Shown here: positions 1-12,555 of the stretch, one piece after another
Position numbering within the stretch: the first letter of the stretch is position 1
Layout: every line of letters begins with the position of its first letter
Position numbers and translations under genes: made by a program
The notes under the pieces: generated by a model
What the model was told of the DNA's origin: nothing
What the model saw: only the letters and a program-made list of their open reading frames with translations
Databases searched by the model: none
Source of the DNA: Tyto alba
Taxonomy: Eukaryota > Chordata > Aves > Strigiformes > Tytonidae
Direction of reading: 5' to 3'
Assembly: GCF_018691265.1 (NCBI RefSeq)
Contig: NW_024881301.1
Span: 10,367,752 to 10,431,751 of the forward strand
DNA length: 64,000 nt

Positions 1-700
1 ATTAATACATACACTTTATTAGAAATTATTAAGCAAAGTTTGTACCTTTGTGTTCCAATGGAGATGTGGTATTCCATATTCAATTTTAGAGATTTAATAT
101 TTTTCTATTAACAAATACACAAAAGCAATGTCAGCAGAATTCACTGGTTAATACAACAGGAGTTTGCTGTTACACATTGGTCACTACTACAAAGATGCTC
201 AGGGACTGAGTCACATTTACATTATATATCAGAAAATCAATATAAATTGGGATAAGCTATTAACTATTCACCTAATGTGCATATATAGAGGTTTATATGA
301 GCACATATTACTATTACACTGTGGAGATGCTTTGTTATTTACACTACAGTTCCAGTACTACCATGAAGTTTTTTCCATCCTCCATTTAAATCGCAACTGT
401 ATAGATAGATTTCTCACGCAAGTTTTGAATACTCTGTTGTTCTGGACAGCATTATAGACCAGCCATCTAGCAGAACATTCTTCTATCTGCTATGGATAAA
501 AAATATGGCTAGCAATGGTAACTCAACTAACCATATTTCTAAAGAATTTATGTTGCATTTTTCAGTTCAACTACTGCTTAATTTGTGGCAATTTTCCAAG
601 TCAGTTAACATTAAGAGGAGTGAGAAAGCAACTATGTACTAAAAAAGTTCAATCCTGCACTTTACAAGAGGCTTCCATGGTTTCAATCTGATCTTTTTTC
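1..700 (-). other. Possible 3' UTR end of a minus-strand transcript
   Basis: Read on the minus strand, the window ends with an AATAAA hexamer (plus-strand TTTATT at 15-20) followed by a T/G-containing downstream stretch. The preceding several hundred bases are an AT-rich, stop-dense sequence of the sort seen in vertebrate 3' UTRs. Cleavage would fall at or just beyond base 1. No coding exon on the minus strand was recognised upstream (higher coordinates), so the owner gene is unknown. AATAAA is common by chance in AT-rich DNA, so this is inference, and an ordinary intergenic stretch is at least as likely. Confidence 0.22.
15..20 (-). promoter_or_regulatory. Candidate poly(A) signal AATAAA
   Basis: Canonical hexamer on the minus strand, 14 bases from the window edge. 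Its use as a real cleavage signal depends on the possible minus-strand 3' UTR described for 1-700; the hexamer alone is weak evidence. Confidence 0.2.
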
Positions 701-889
701 ATTCAATTTTTAAAGATTGCTGAAATCTTGCTCTATATAGAACACGTTTTATATTTCAAATATATCACAGAATAACTATTACAACAGCTGTAAAGTCTCA
801 CTTAGGGAATTGTTCCAAAGCTGTTGAGAGGTGAAGAGCACTGTAAAGTGAAATCTTAAAATACTTTCAAGCTGGGACAGTTGTTATGC

Positions 890-925
890 TTCTGAAGACT
901 GGTAAATTTCTGAAGACTGGTAAAT
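890..925 (+). repeat. Perfect 18-bp tandem duplication (2 copies)
   Basis: The unit ttctgaagactggtaaat occurs at 890-907 and again immediately at 908-925 with no mismatch. It is a local slippage or staggered-break duplication, and the lack of divergence suggests it is recent. Confidence 0.9.
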
Positions 926-3354
926 ACTGCTCAGGGTCTTGCCTTGATAATAACATGTGCTTCTCCAGTCTTTTGTTGTCTTTTTCCTTTCTATTTAGGA
1001 AATTAGGATAATAATTTTATATGCCAAGGTAATTAAATGTAACACAATGAACTATGATTGTGAATTTATAAAATAAGTAATAAAACACGTGATAAAAGAG
1101 TAAGAAACCTCCAGTTCTGTTGCATAAATCTAGGCTTTACATGCTTCTCCATTCCAACTTCGTACACTTTATGTTTCCAAAGGGTACTGAAATATATTTT
1201 TCCAGATTAGTCACAGAAAGTACAGTGACAAAACATGGTAAAGCAGTTCCAATTTATATAGGGTTGGACAGACTGGTTACAATTCCTTGATGGCTACTGC
1301 TGACTATCCAACAGGCAGCAAATCTAGCTTAAAATGATTTTTGTTGAATAAAATAAACTACAGATGAATCCTGCTGTCCATTAATCCATAGTCACAAAAC
1401 ACTGATCCACCTCAGCTTCCTCTTTAAACATGTAATGATTATTTAAGAGAGTACATATCCTATGATGATTCTATTCTTCTTCAAGAGTATGTCTAAGATT
1501 TTAAACTGCATCCTGGTTACAGAAAGGATATGTCCTCTCTCTTTGTCCCAGGGAAAACAACAAAAAAACCTAAAACCAGATTTTTTGGTAGAACATACAT
1601 ATGCCACTTTTAGAGAGCCAGATTCCCCTTATTTATATGAGCAAGAAGACTAAATCCTTTCAAAATAACTAAAACCTGTGCATTTTAACCAACAGCTTTT
1701 ATAAAACAGTCTCTGAAGAATTTGAAATCAGGGTGCAGAAGACCAACAAAGGAATAAAGAAGAGAAGCTACCCACATGCCTAATCCACCTTGCAATGCTA
1801 CAGAACTTCCTACAGAACTCGGTATGGACTCAGAAATCTTAAAGTAGCAGCTGGCATTACCCAGTTTTAAAAGAGAAAGAGAGCGAGGGAAAATGCAAAA
1901 AATGTTCTCTTTTATAATTTCTCTTTGTTCAGAACAGATTTTACACTGTACCCATGCTTCAGTTGTGTGACCTGAGCATGCAGAAGAGCGTGCACTAGAG
2001 CAGGCAGAGGAAAGATGGAAGAGTACTTGATGATGGGGGAGACACAGTGGATGAATACCAGGCAAATTAAAGGGGAGGGAAGAGGGGAGAAAACCCCAAC
2101 CCATTCCCAAAACACCAAGATGATGTCTTCAGTTCTGAGATAACCAGCTCATGGGGAGAAGCATGTGCATAAGGCAGTCTGCATGGGGAATGGCCTAAAT
2201 ATTCAATTTCAAATGCTAAAGTCTGTAACATTATAAACCCTCAAAGCAAACCAAAGGAAATTCTGTAGGTATTTTTCTGTAGTAATACTATTTTAAAATG
2301 GAATCTGTATGATGTTTATGGAGATGGATATTTTTTGATTTGTAGTTGAACTATTTTATACATATTTTTTTTGTAGTATAAAGCAAAGAAAGTGAATAGG
2401 CTTTAGCCAAATTGTAAATTCCCGTACTCAAAGTGTTAATTGAGCCTATGCATATCATAAACTGTGAGGCCTCTTCATGTGATGTCTGATAATTCATTTT
2501 ACATATTCAGCTCACACAAATACTGGAAATAAAGTATTTTGGATATTTTCTACACAGTGCTACCTCATTAATTTTGAAAAATATTAGTTAAAAGCTGGGG
2601 TTACCAGTTTATCACTATTTTGAGAAAAATGTCATGAAATGAAAGCAGCAGTCGGTTTTCACAGCATTTTTCATGGATGTAGAAGCATAAACATCTGCTT
2701 TCGTGTCTTTTTTTTCAAGTTTCTCCAGGCTTGAAAAATAGTTATGCACCATAAATATCACTCTATGACTCATTTACTTAAGTGAACAGCTGCCTGCTAA
2801 TTAGCCAAATGGTCTCCTTTTAAAATCATACAGTTAAATGAACACACTGCAACAGGCACAAGAATGAAGTGCAGGAACTTTACTAAAATGATGAAATGGC
2901 AGAAACTTGTTATTTCTGTAGCAACAGACAACAGAGGTCATTTCCTTACTCTGTCTATGGACTGAGACACATAATGATCATTTGCAGTAGACTGTAGATC
3001 TGAATATAGAAAACCAGGCAAACATCACAGAGACTTGGTTAAATATATGAAATGATACAGCTTTAGACCACCAGTGTTTTAGACTAATTTAATAATGCTA
3101 GCCTTGTTTTTTATTCCCAGAACTGCTGAACAGTGCTAACATCTGCAGAGCCAGATTAATAGGCATTAGCAAGGATGGCTTTTCATGTTTACTGGAAAAC
3201 TCTTCTGATCTACAGTGATTTAGAAAGCTAATCAAATCTAGACAAAAGACGAAGTAGGCATGCCTTGCTGTAAAGAGCAAAGCCAACACAAAACAAAATA
3301 AAACAAACCATCTTTTTCTCATCACCATTCTCATCCATCACTCAAATCTTATAA

Positions 3355-3376
3355 TTTTTTTTTTTTTTTTTTTTTT
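3355..3376 (+). repeat. Poly-T tract (22 nt)
   Basis: Uninterrupted T run. No recognisable retroelement body lies next to it on either side. Confidence 0.95.
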
Positions 3377-6312
3377 AGCATAATTGTTGGCAATAGAAAA
3401 GAACAAGACAAGTCAGGACTTCCCTTTGAGCCTCATATCCTAACTTCCTAAATAGAAATTCTTTTAATCTTAAATACAGTAAAAATCCAACATAGATCCA
3501 CAGTTCTCAAATGAAACTCAGGTGTCTGAGACAGTCCCCTGTGCAACATGAGAACAAAGCATCTGATCTATCTGACTGTAACTAATGTTATGCAGGTCCA
3601 CCTTTGAAGGTCACTAATCTTTGGGTGTGCTTTTGCAAAGTTACTTTGGGACAGGATTTTAGGAGTTTTTCATCATCTGTTTGAATCTTTAATCAATCAG
3701 GAAAAGTCAGTTGACATAGGAGCTAAGAAAGTCAGAGCCATAGGATCCAAGGAACCAATATCTGAAATTCCTATGTAAAGTACATTTTTCATTAAATTCT
3801 CAATTCAGATTAAAGCTGATGTAAAAAAGACCAAAACACCCAACAATGAACAAAACAAACAAACAAAGGAAAAAATACTCAGGTAATTATTTTTTCTGAG
3901 AAACTCTGGTTTTCACAGAAAACTGACAAAGCTTAGAGAGCGGGCTTCTCTGTGCGGTTGGACACATTCTGACTAATTTTCACTAGGAAGAATAATGCAC
4001 ACATTCCTTCTTGTTTTCTATTCATTAAAACTGAGACGTATGCTTAAACAATTAACCAGGTCTACAATATCATTACAACAGTGACCTCCAGTGAGAGATA
4101 ACCATAAAATGAACTACTCACTGACAGGATAGCCATAGTGAGGGGCTTTAAAAATTAAATTGCTTTACAATATTTGCCGTATTTTTATTTTCTTTCAGAA
4201 ACATCCAGTAGCAATAGAAGCTATAAGTACTTTGTGAAGAGGATTTCAGAAGCCCAGTATTCTACACCTTTGCTTACATTATCAAAATAATTTCTGAAAT
4301 GATGTGTGATACATTTAAAATAGAATTTTGTGAGATGTGATTGTTTGCAATAGAAAAAGACTTGACTTGATAATCCTCCCCAAATCCTTTAAAATCCTAT
4401 ATTGATAATGATAATCAATACAGAAAAATCCCAGGAGCTACAGGTACTTTTTGTTATTTCAGTATGATCTCTGATAATACTTTTCTACCAACCATTATCA
4501 GTCAGACCTTGACATCTCATTTCAAATGACCTTATGTTACTGATTTTTTAATTTTCATATCTGTGCATCAGAGTTGAGCGCTTAAAGTGACATACAATTA
4601 AATACATCTACCTTCCTGATGGTTTATCAATTTTTCAGTGATCCATTCTCTCAGACAGTCCCACAATCCTGTGAAATCTGTCCAATAAACCAGGCAAAAC
4701 TACAATAAAAAATCCACGCCCCACATATACAGGCTGGAAATGAGTGTCCACAGACCCTGCTGATTTCTATTTCAGGTGCAGTTTATGAACTTCTGAATTT
4801 TAGGTTTATAGTTGCTATTCTGTTCTTTTGTAAGATGTAAATGACTTCTTGAGGCTTGGAGCCTATGAAAGGAAATGACAAGTGGACAAACAACTTCTGC
4901 TCTCATCTGTGCTGCCACTCAGGAATCAATTATTTTAAGGAAGGTGATTTGCAACATGGTCCTTTCATTCTGCTTTCCTCTGTATTTGCAAAAATAGTGA
5001 ATATACTGCAGTAGCTAAAAAAGATTTTATCTCAAAACAATGAACAATCACAAATTAAAAAGCTTTGCACAGAATCTTGACTGTTTTACCAAGGAGGTAG
5101 AGGGCAGAATTTGTTATTAAAAGATGCAGATGCCATCTGTTCATTGGGAAAATAAACTGCATCATTCACCTAGTATGTCTCTCATTCTTGCCAGCATGCA
5201 TGATTCAAACAGAAGTCACATATTTTTGCAAAAATTATTCACATTGCACATGGAGTATGAACACTTACTTTTTAAGGACAGACATCCCTTCTCCTTATCA
5301 AGAGCCTTCAAGAAGGCCCTCTGCAACAAAAAGCGACTGAATCCTCATAAACCACATCTTTCTGAATCAAGCTCTCACCCAGCCAGCAATCAATCCCCTT
5401 GCTGATCTATTGACAACACCATGTGCCAAATAGGTGAATTCCTTTAGAAGTGGAACAGCCACAGATATAGCTGGGGCAGGATTTGAGTACTGTTACATAA
5501 GATTAGATGTTTGAGCTCTATCTTGTTGTGAAGGGATTAAGCTCACTGTGAGGAGAAGAACAATAGCAGAAAAGGGCATAAGGAAAATGAAACTTTTCAG
5601 GAAAGGGAAGAGGACCATACGTTTTGGGTTTCAAAGCCAAAAGTCAGAATGGATTTGCAGAGGGGATTACAAATGTTTACGTTTATGAAACCTGTCTCAA
5701 CTGTGGGTCAGGTGTCTGGGCACAGCCAAATGTCTTTTTAGCTTGAACTGTCTGTGACTATTGTGTGTACACAGAAAGGACATAGCAATGTCCACAGAGA
5801 CACACCAAAGCCAAAAGACTATAGTGCATTTAAAAAAAGTATGCAAGCATCAAAAACTGCAGCAATAAAATGAAAAACTGCAAACCATAATCAAAAGTTT
5901 TTAGCTTACATAGTCAATTATTTTAAATCAACTGTTTCTTACACTGAATAATAAATAACAAGACACAGGAAGTAGAAAATCAACTTTAGATTGATAGCTT
6001 CACTATTTCTACAAAGTAATTATATGTCTCTTTCATCTTAAATACCCTAAAATTTCAGAAATTGGTCTGAGATGCTTTTCTCCACAGGGTTTCGTGACAG
6101 ATTTTTCCTCTTTGTTCAGAACAGAAAAACTGAATCAAAGTCACCTTGAACTTCTGTGCACTAGTTACATGTAAGGAAGACATACAGTACAAAGCAAATG
6201 GAAAATCAGTCAAGATGTTTGAAAATACAGCTTCTGCAGCAGCGAAATGAAATTTATTCGCATTCCCAGATTAGAGGGCAGAAAAATCAAGAGTAACTTT
6301 CCTTTCTTATTC

Positions 6313-6340
6313 TCTCCTTTTCTCACTCTCCTTTTCTCAC
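6313..6340 (+). repeat. Perfect 14-bp pyrimidine tandem duplication
   Basis: Two adjacent identical copies of tctccttttctcac lie within a polypyrimidine-rich stretch (about 6300-6345). Confidence 0.85.
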
Positions 6341-6553
6341 TCATATATGTATTCTATAGCACTGGACCTTTTAATACCTGTATTAAACTTACAGTGCTAC
6401 CTGCCTGGAATAAGACAGACGTGCATTCTACTGATAGCCTCAGCTACAGATCAAAAGTCTACAGGCAGCTGAAGTCTTCCTAGCATGGCCAGCACAGGAC
6501 TCTATACTCTGCGTGCCCAGAGGCAGACCAATGCCCAAAGACTTTCCATGTAC

Positions 6554-6634
6554 CTGTATCATCACAAAAGCGAAGTCCACAAACTCACAGTCTTCAGCTT
6601 GTAACTCTTCATTGTGGGCGTTTTGATATGCATG
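6554..6634 (-). other. Weak candidate internal exon (81 bp, 27 codons)
   Basis: On the minus strand an open frame of exactly 27 codons is bordered by a C/T-rich stretch ending in AG (cacctagcccag, just above 6634) and by CAG|GTACATGG just below 6554. That makes a phase 0-0 exon possible. The peptide begins HAYQNAHNEELQAEDC and ends FVMIQ; I do not recognise its family. The stretch keeps CpG dinucleotides (AACGCC, TTCGCT) in an AT-rich, CpG-poor neighbourhood. The same frame is closed by TAA just upstream of an ATG at 6665-6667 and stays open below the donor to 6440. No partner exons were identified, so coincidence is a real possibility. Confidence 0.2.
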
Positions 6635-8143
6635 CTGGGCTAGGTGTCGCAAGAGGATGAAATTCATTTAAGAGCCTTTATGTATTGTCCCACGAATGCA
6701 GGTGAATTAAACTTGGATGGCAGAGAACAGCTACTGTCCTCAGCTGTTTGCTCTACTTTTCTCCAACAGATTACCATCAACCCTGCATGGATGGACACAC
6801 CACATATGAAGCATATCCTGAAACCATCACAGTTAACAGCCTGATGCTTCCAGGCAAACCAAAATTGATTCTGAACTGTAAACTGCAGCAGGAGATGCTT
6901 AACAAAATCTCAGTAGTTTACACAGTGTGAGTAGGGCAGACTGCTCAGGAGAGTTGCTTAATTAAACCTCTTAAAAAACCTGTCCCTGACCAACTGCAAT
7001 ACTCAAAATAGATCTAAGCATATTGACGTTTCGAACTCATGCAAGGGCTGAACAGGTTTTCTTTCAGCAACATTGTTAGCTATTTACTTTTGCAGGTAAT
7101 GCAGGTATTTCTGTTAATCTCCTTCTGCTTTGCAAGCTCAGAAAAAATTAAAGAAGGTAGGTCTGTCAGAAGGGCTTCTCTAAGCCCCTACTGAGAGTGA
7201 GCAGCTCCTCCACAAAGTGATTTATTCCATTCTAAGACACTTAGATGAGACAAGGAATTGCTTTCTGAACTTTCACAATTCCTTGATCACAAAGCAAGAC
7301 TAGGTGATGCTCTCGGACAATGCACCTAGCCCTTAAACATTTGGTTGGATATCTCTTATCCTGAGCAAACCTCTGTTCTGATTCAGGTTTCTCCTTAGCA
7401 TATACTTCCTCTTTTCTCAGACAGAAAAAAAGAAGAGAAAGGCACTTCAGCCACTTTGTACACTAGATTACTACCTGTCTACTGAATTTTGACATTAGAA
7501 AGATTCTCCTAATGCTCAGCCTAGATTGTTCCTCTTTTAATGTTATCATATACTCTTAATTACACTTCCACTTTCTTCTATGCAAAATAGATCCACTGTT
7601 ACTATTTATGGAATTCAGAAGAGATATTTCCATGTCTATGAACAGTGAAAAAGAGCTTGCTCTTGCATTTGATAAATGAGTAGATACCGTATCAGAACAA
7701 AAGGAAATAACATGCTTCTGAAGACACACTTGGCTTTGCCTTGTCAAATCATCCACATGACTCATTTAAATCTCAAGTATTCTTTGCAGGATTGGCAGGA
7801 TACCATACACATCTGAGGTTGAGGTAATAGTAAAACTTCACATACAGTTTTTTCAGCCTGGGAGTTCTTACTGCTATGCAGGCATTACTTATTTCCTGTG
7901 GAAATCAGAATTTGAGGATTGTTATTAATAACAGCAAAAATGTGGGCTGAAAATATCAGATGAGGCATCAAAATGCATTTTTGCAGATAAATTTGTACTC
8001 AAATTCTAGCTTTAGTATTTAAAAAAATTTACCAGCTAAATTATTATCTCTAAATACTGATGTAGAAAGATTATGTTTGGTAAGGACTCTACACATCCTT
8101 TGCATAGATTCTGTGTTAAATTTTTTTTTTCTCATCAAGTGAC

Positions 8144-8167
8144 TTTTTTTTTTAAAAAAAAAAAAAA
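8144..8167. repeat. T10A14 self-complementary tract
   Basis: Ten T residues run directly into fourteen A residues, a perfect AT palindrome. A separate T10 run lies just upstream at 8121-8130. Such tracts are commonly generated by slippage. Confidence 0.9.
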
Positions 8168-8780
8168 GATGTATAAGAGGAAGCTGCCATTCAGTTTAAA
8201 TTAGATAATTTCTAAATTCTAGCCAAACAACGTGATTTTCCTCTCATGTCCAAATACTTCCCTAGGTGCCAGTATCCTAAGATCACATGCATCGTGTTAC
8301 ATACATCTGAGGAACTAAAAACCCTCCTAAGAAAGTTCAGTATGGAATACACCTCCAAAATAAAAAGACCTTTTTTGCTGCTTTTATTTCTTAATGTTAT
8401 TTTCTTTTAACACCAAAACTTCATGGAGTCATTACTGTTTGGAAAAGATATGAGGCAAAGTTTATCTACCACAGAGTCAAAAACAATTTTCTCATGAACT
8501 TTATTATGGCAAGAAACATAAATTAGAAATAAAGATCAATGAAGAAGACTGAATAAGATTTGATATTATATGTAAAAAAAAAGTCCCAGAGTGGTTTGTG
8601 GAAATGATAGATGCATAAAGAAAAATCACAGAAAATCTCTGAAAGAAAAATTGTACTGATTTCTAAAGCTAACAGAAAACTTTATCAAGTAATCTAATGA
8701 TGGGATCTAGTTATGCTTATGAATTCCCTATTACTGTTTGGTTTTGAATTAAACACACTGGTAATTTATGCAAAATCCTG

Positions 8781-8804
8781 TTTTTTTTTTTTTTTTTTTT
8801 TTTT
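8781..8804 (+). repeat. Poly-T tract (24 nt)
   Basis: Uninterrupted T run with no identifiable retroelement body attached. Confidence 0.95.
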
Positions 8805-10663
8805 ATAATGTAAATGCATTGCTTCTAGGCTGATCTATTATTCTTAGTTTCTAAACTGTAAGGTCTTTGAAATAGAGTCAGTTTTTACAGTAGCTTGTAC
8901 AATGGAGGCCTAACATTAAGGCATCTGAGTACTCTAAACTAAATTGATAAATAGGTATCAATACAATATTCTTAGAAAAGTTGAGATCTGTTTAGAAATG
9001 TATACTGAGACTGTTTTTTCCTTTTTCCTTTTTTGCAGATAGTGGATATGACTTTTTTGGGAAGGGGAGAAAAAAAAAGTTTTCAGACACTTAACATATT
9101 TTGCAATATTAACTCAATATGAAAATAAATAATGGTATGTCGCCTCAGACATTCAAAATATTGACAGTTACTTCATTAAAATTCATGAGAGTTCTTTAAA
9201 GTTGAGTGGATTTTTTGATAGATTTTGAGAAAGGAAAGAGAAAAATCCATAGTAAGTATATAGAAACATAATGTGATTTATGAATAGTTTTTCAATGTGG
9301 AAAAAGAGGGGAAAATAAGAGGTGGGGCAAAAAAATGGAATGAGAAAGAAATTTAATTGCACTATAAATGTAGATTATTATTGAACTTAGCCTTAAAGTG
9401 AGGAGAGAACAGTCTACCAGAAAACACAGCACATACTGTAATAAATTAGGTTTTAAGTCACCCTCAAATGCATCATTTGTAAGTTTTTCTTCTCCCTTAG
9501 TTACAGATATTTGATGTGACATTAAATGATTAAGAGGACCAGACTGTCAGTTTTCATTAGCAGACACTTAAATAAGATGACAAATAGCTTTTGAAGAAAT
9601 TGTTGTGAGATGGGGCATCTTTACAAGAAATCCCTTGCTATTGCAACATGGAAATTCTTCTCTGAAATCCTCTCCAGGTCAGTGTTGAAGATTAATACTT
9701 CAGGGAGATGAGAAAAATAGCCAGAAAAAAGACAAAGGAGGACAGATGAGCACAAAGCAGGCACTGACTCTGGCAGTCCACAATAATTTGAGGAGGAAAT
9801 CCATGGATCCACATTTCTCATGTATCTTGTCTTCTGGGAATGCACATGATCAGGTATTTTCAGAAGTATCTATTTTCACGTTTAGATTTTGATGCCTAAT
9901 CCGTGACAGTCTGGTATCTAAGGAAACTGGAGGTGGTATTATGAAATACTGGGATCTAATTTTTTTTCCTCTATTTCAGTGTTCTGTATCAATGAGGCAC
10001 TAACAGCGAAGGGGTTGTATGAGATCAAAGAGTCAAGTGCTGGTGGAACAACTTGAATATGTGAAGGGCAGTTTAAAAGCTGAAGTATGGTCTGAGGTGG
10101 GCACGAGCAGCCTCACTGAATTGACTTTACAACACTGGCTGATGCTGGTTTTACAGCACCCGCATTCAGACAGGACTTTCTGAGGTGGAGGACAACCTGA
10201 CAACATCATTTCTCTTTTCCTCTTTTCTCACTGAACCTCCAAGTCTGCACACCGCTGCTGGATACTGCATTTCTTTGTCTTACAATTTGTTCCTGAAGCC
10301 TGTTAATGACAGTTTCTTTGGTACTTCTCTAATTCATCTACTGAAATGGAACAACCACCTGCAAAATCGATTCAAATATATTTGTTTGCATTAAGACTTT
10401 GTAACTATGTGCCAGTCCTACAATATATTGTGTAATCACTCACATGGATTTTTCTCACCATCTTCAAAGTAGTGATTCAAGAATTGGTTTTTCATTAAAT
10501 GCCTTTTAATCTTAGCAGTAAATTCCTCCAAATGTAATTTTAAATTTTAGCCTTCTTAATTAAGGTGTTAAGCCAGAAAAATTATTCTACTTCATGCATT
10601 AAATGGCATACCAAATAACTGTTCTAGTTAAAACTTATCATCCTTTGAAGAAGCTGCAGCATT

Positions 10664-10699
10664 TTTGTTCACCTGCAGTATTTTAGTTCACCTGCAGTG
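10664..10699 (+). repeat. 18-bp tandem duplication around gttcacctgcagt
   Basis: The units 10664-10681 and 10682-10699 share the core gttcacctgcagt and differ only at one internal base and the last base. Each core contains a PstI-type CTGCAG palindrome. Confidence 0.8.
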
Positions 10700-12104
10700 C
10701 TTGCTCTAGCTGCTTCAGTTTTCAGAATTAAAATGATCATGCTGTCAGCTTTGATCACTGTGGTGGCTTTCCAGGTTTTGCTCTTCCCTGGAATATAAAC
10801 TTTAAAGTTAACTTAGATGAATTGCATTTAGTCATAATAACGCCTTGGCAATTTCTCTACCAGCCAAAATAGACAATTTAGGCAGCATGTAATATTTAAA
10901 TCCTTTATGCTCACTTCACTTTTTCCAAAGGATGTCTAAAGCCTCTTCCTCATATATTAAAGCAGTCATTTTAAATACTGCTTCCTAATGAGAGTGCTCT
11001 ATGGTAGTAATCTCTGCACTATGGAGACATGCAGTTTTAAGTAAAAGGGATTGTTTGTTGTAAACTTTTGTCTGAATGACAAAGATGTTTAGACATTCAA
11101 GAAAAAACAAAACAGCACAGTCTTAGCATTGTTACCTGAATATCTTGGATTTTTTTCCTTAAATTTAATTACCTATATATGTTGCAGTTATGTAATGTGA
11201 ATTATATGTTCCAGAGTTTAATAGAAGCACCCAGTCTTAAAAACATGGGGAAAAAAGGCAAAAAGCCCCTCCAAAATCCCCAAACCAGGAGCCATTCCTT
11301 GATATTCATCTTGCAGTTTTCTAGTTCTTATCCCCTTCAAGCAACACATCTCATCCCTTATTTACATCCTTTATTTTCTGCAATACATTGTTGCCTATGC
11401 TAATATTTTGTGGACAGCATCAGTCCTCACAAACACAAATGAGATAGTGCCTCAAAAGAAACCCTGACACACTGGGAGATATGCCCACTGTCACCCAGGA
11501 AATCTCTTGCAGAGCAAGAAAAGAAACCCAAAACTTTCACCTAACTCCTTGATGCCATTTTGACAATAAAGTGCCCCAAACTAGACACAAGGAATACTGT
11601 TTTCATTAATGCCACAACTGGAGGACCCCATGCCCCGACAGCCGCGTGAAGTACAGATTCTGCATGCCTTTTGTTCCTTTGGCTGTGGTTGGGATGTTTT
11701 TGGTAATGCCACATGTAAGCAGCACTGAGCATGGACTATCTGAGCAGGCAGTAAGAGTGGCAGGAGAAAGCCGAGAAACATCATGGTTTTTAATTTGTGT
11801 AGTAGCTCCAACTACCCAACTGGAGTTTTCTTGTAAAGACCCCCTGCCTAGAAAATGTTCTGCACAGTTTTGGAAAACAATATTCAGTGCCTTTGATGAA
11901 TACTTGTAAACTGGGAGCTTGTCAGAGTCTATGGAAAGAGCATTGCTGAAGGTGAGCTACCGCAGCTTAATGTTATTGTGTGCATCATTATCACCCACAC
12001 AAACCTTTTGATGGATGGATGAATAATTCCTGTGTGTGGGAAAGTAACACCAAGTGATGGATTTCACCAGCATAAATATCACCAGCAATGAGTTGGAACA
12101 GTTT

Positions 12105-12123
12105 AAAAAAAAAAAAAAAAAAA
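12105..12123 (+). repeat. Poly-A tract (19 nt)
   Basis: Uninterrupted A run. The preceding sequence does not resemble a known retroelement or a processed gene copy. Confidence 0.95.
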
Positions 12124-12495
12124 GTACAGTCAACACTTCAATTTGGAAATACATTGATTTTTAGATAAGTAACTCTAATTAATAGTTTTATATACCATGA
12201 CAGAAGAAAGCTTTCAAAATGGGATGAAATTTGTTCTGTCTTTACTATGATTGCAAAAGGTATACATTTATACTATGATGTATAAATGATGAAACGTCTT
12301 TGAAAGAAGACTAGTGATGAATATTTTGTTTAGTTTTTCATCTGTTTTGCTAATACAAAATATGAATATTATTGTGTAATATGATCTCCATATAGACAGT
12401 TCCTCACAAATGATACAATGAAATTCTCCATAGCCGGTATTTAACCAGCAAACGCTTAATATTATTATGGATAAAATCAGTTTTGCTCATAACCA

Positions 12496-12555
12496 ATACA
12501 GTATAATAGCTATATTTATATGTATAGCTATATAGCGATAGCTATAATACTGTAT
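12496..12555. repeat. Imperfect hairpin with 18-bp arms (17/18 paired)
   Basis: The left arm atacagtataatagctat (12496-12513) and the right arm atagctataatactgtat (12538-12555) are reverse complements except at one position. The 24-nt loop is itself AT-rich and contains further tatagctata-type palindromes. The 7-mer ccaatac starts at 12493, running into the left arm, and recurs just outside the right arm at 12559-12565. This could be a cruciform-prone AT palindrome or a very short MITE-like remnant. No transcription evidence can be read from the DNA. Confidence 0.8.

Larger units (their letters stand above)
701..6553. other. Unique AT-rich non-coding sequence
   Basis: No gene, recognisable transposon or structured RNA was found. 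It contains an 18-bp tandem duplication at 890-925, a T-homopolymer at 3355-3376 and a 14-bp tandem duplication at 6313-6340. The longest open frame (141 codons, minus, 1685-2110) has no recognised domain and is within chance expectation. Confidence 0.6.
6635..12495. other. Unique AT-rich non-coding sequence
   Basis: No gene or recognisable interspersed repeat was found. It contains A/T homopolymers (8121-8130, 8144-8167, 8781-8804, 12105-12123) and an 18-bp near-perfect duplication at 10664-10699. Open frames are short and unremarkable. Confidence 0.6.

Noticed and set aside
1685..2110. 141-codon minus frame with a hydrophobic C-terminal half (GMWVASLLYSFVGLL)
   Set aside because: No family recognised and no convincing splice structure. 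A frame of this length is not surprising in about 64 kb of six-frame AT-rich DNA.
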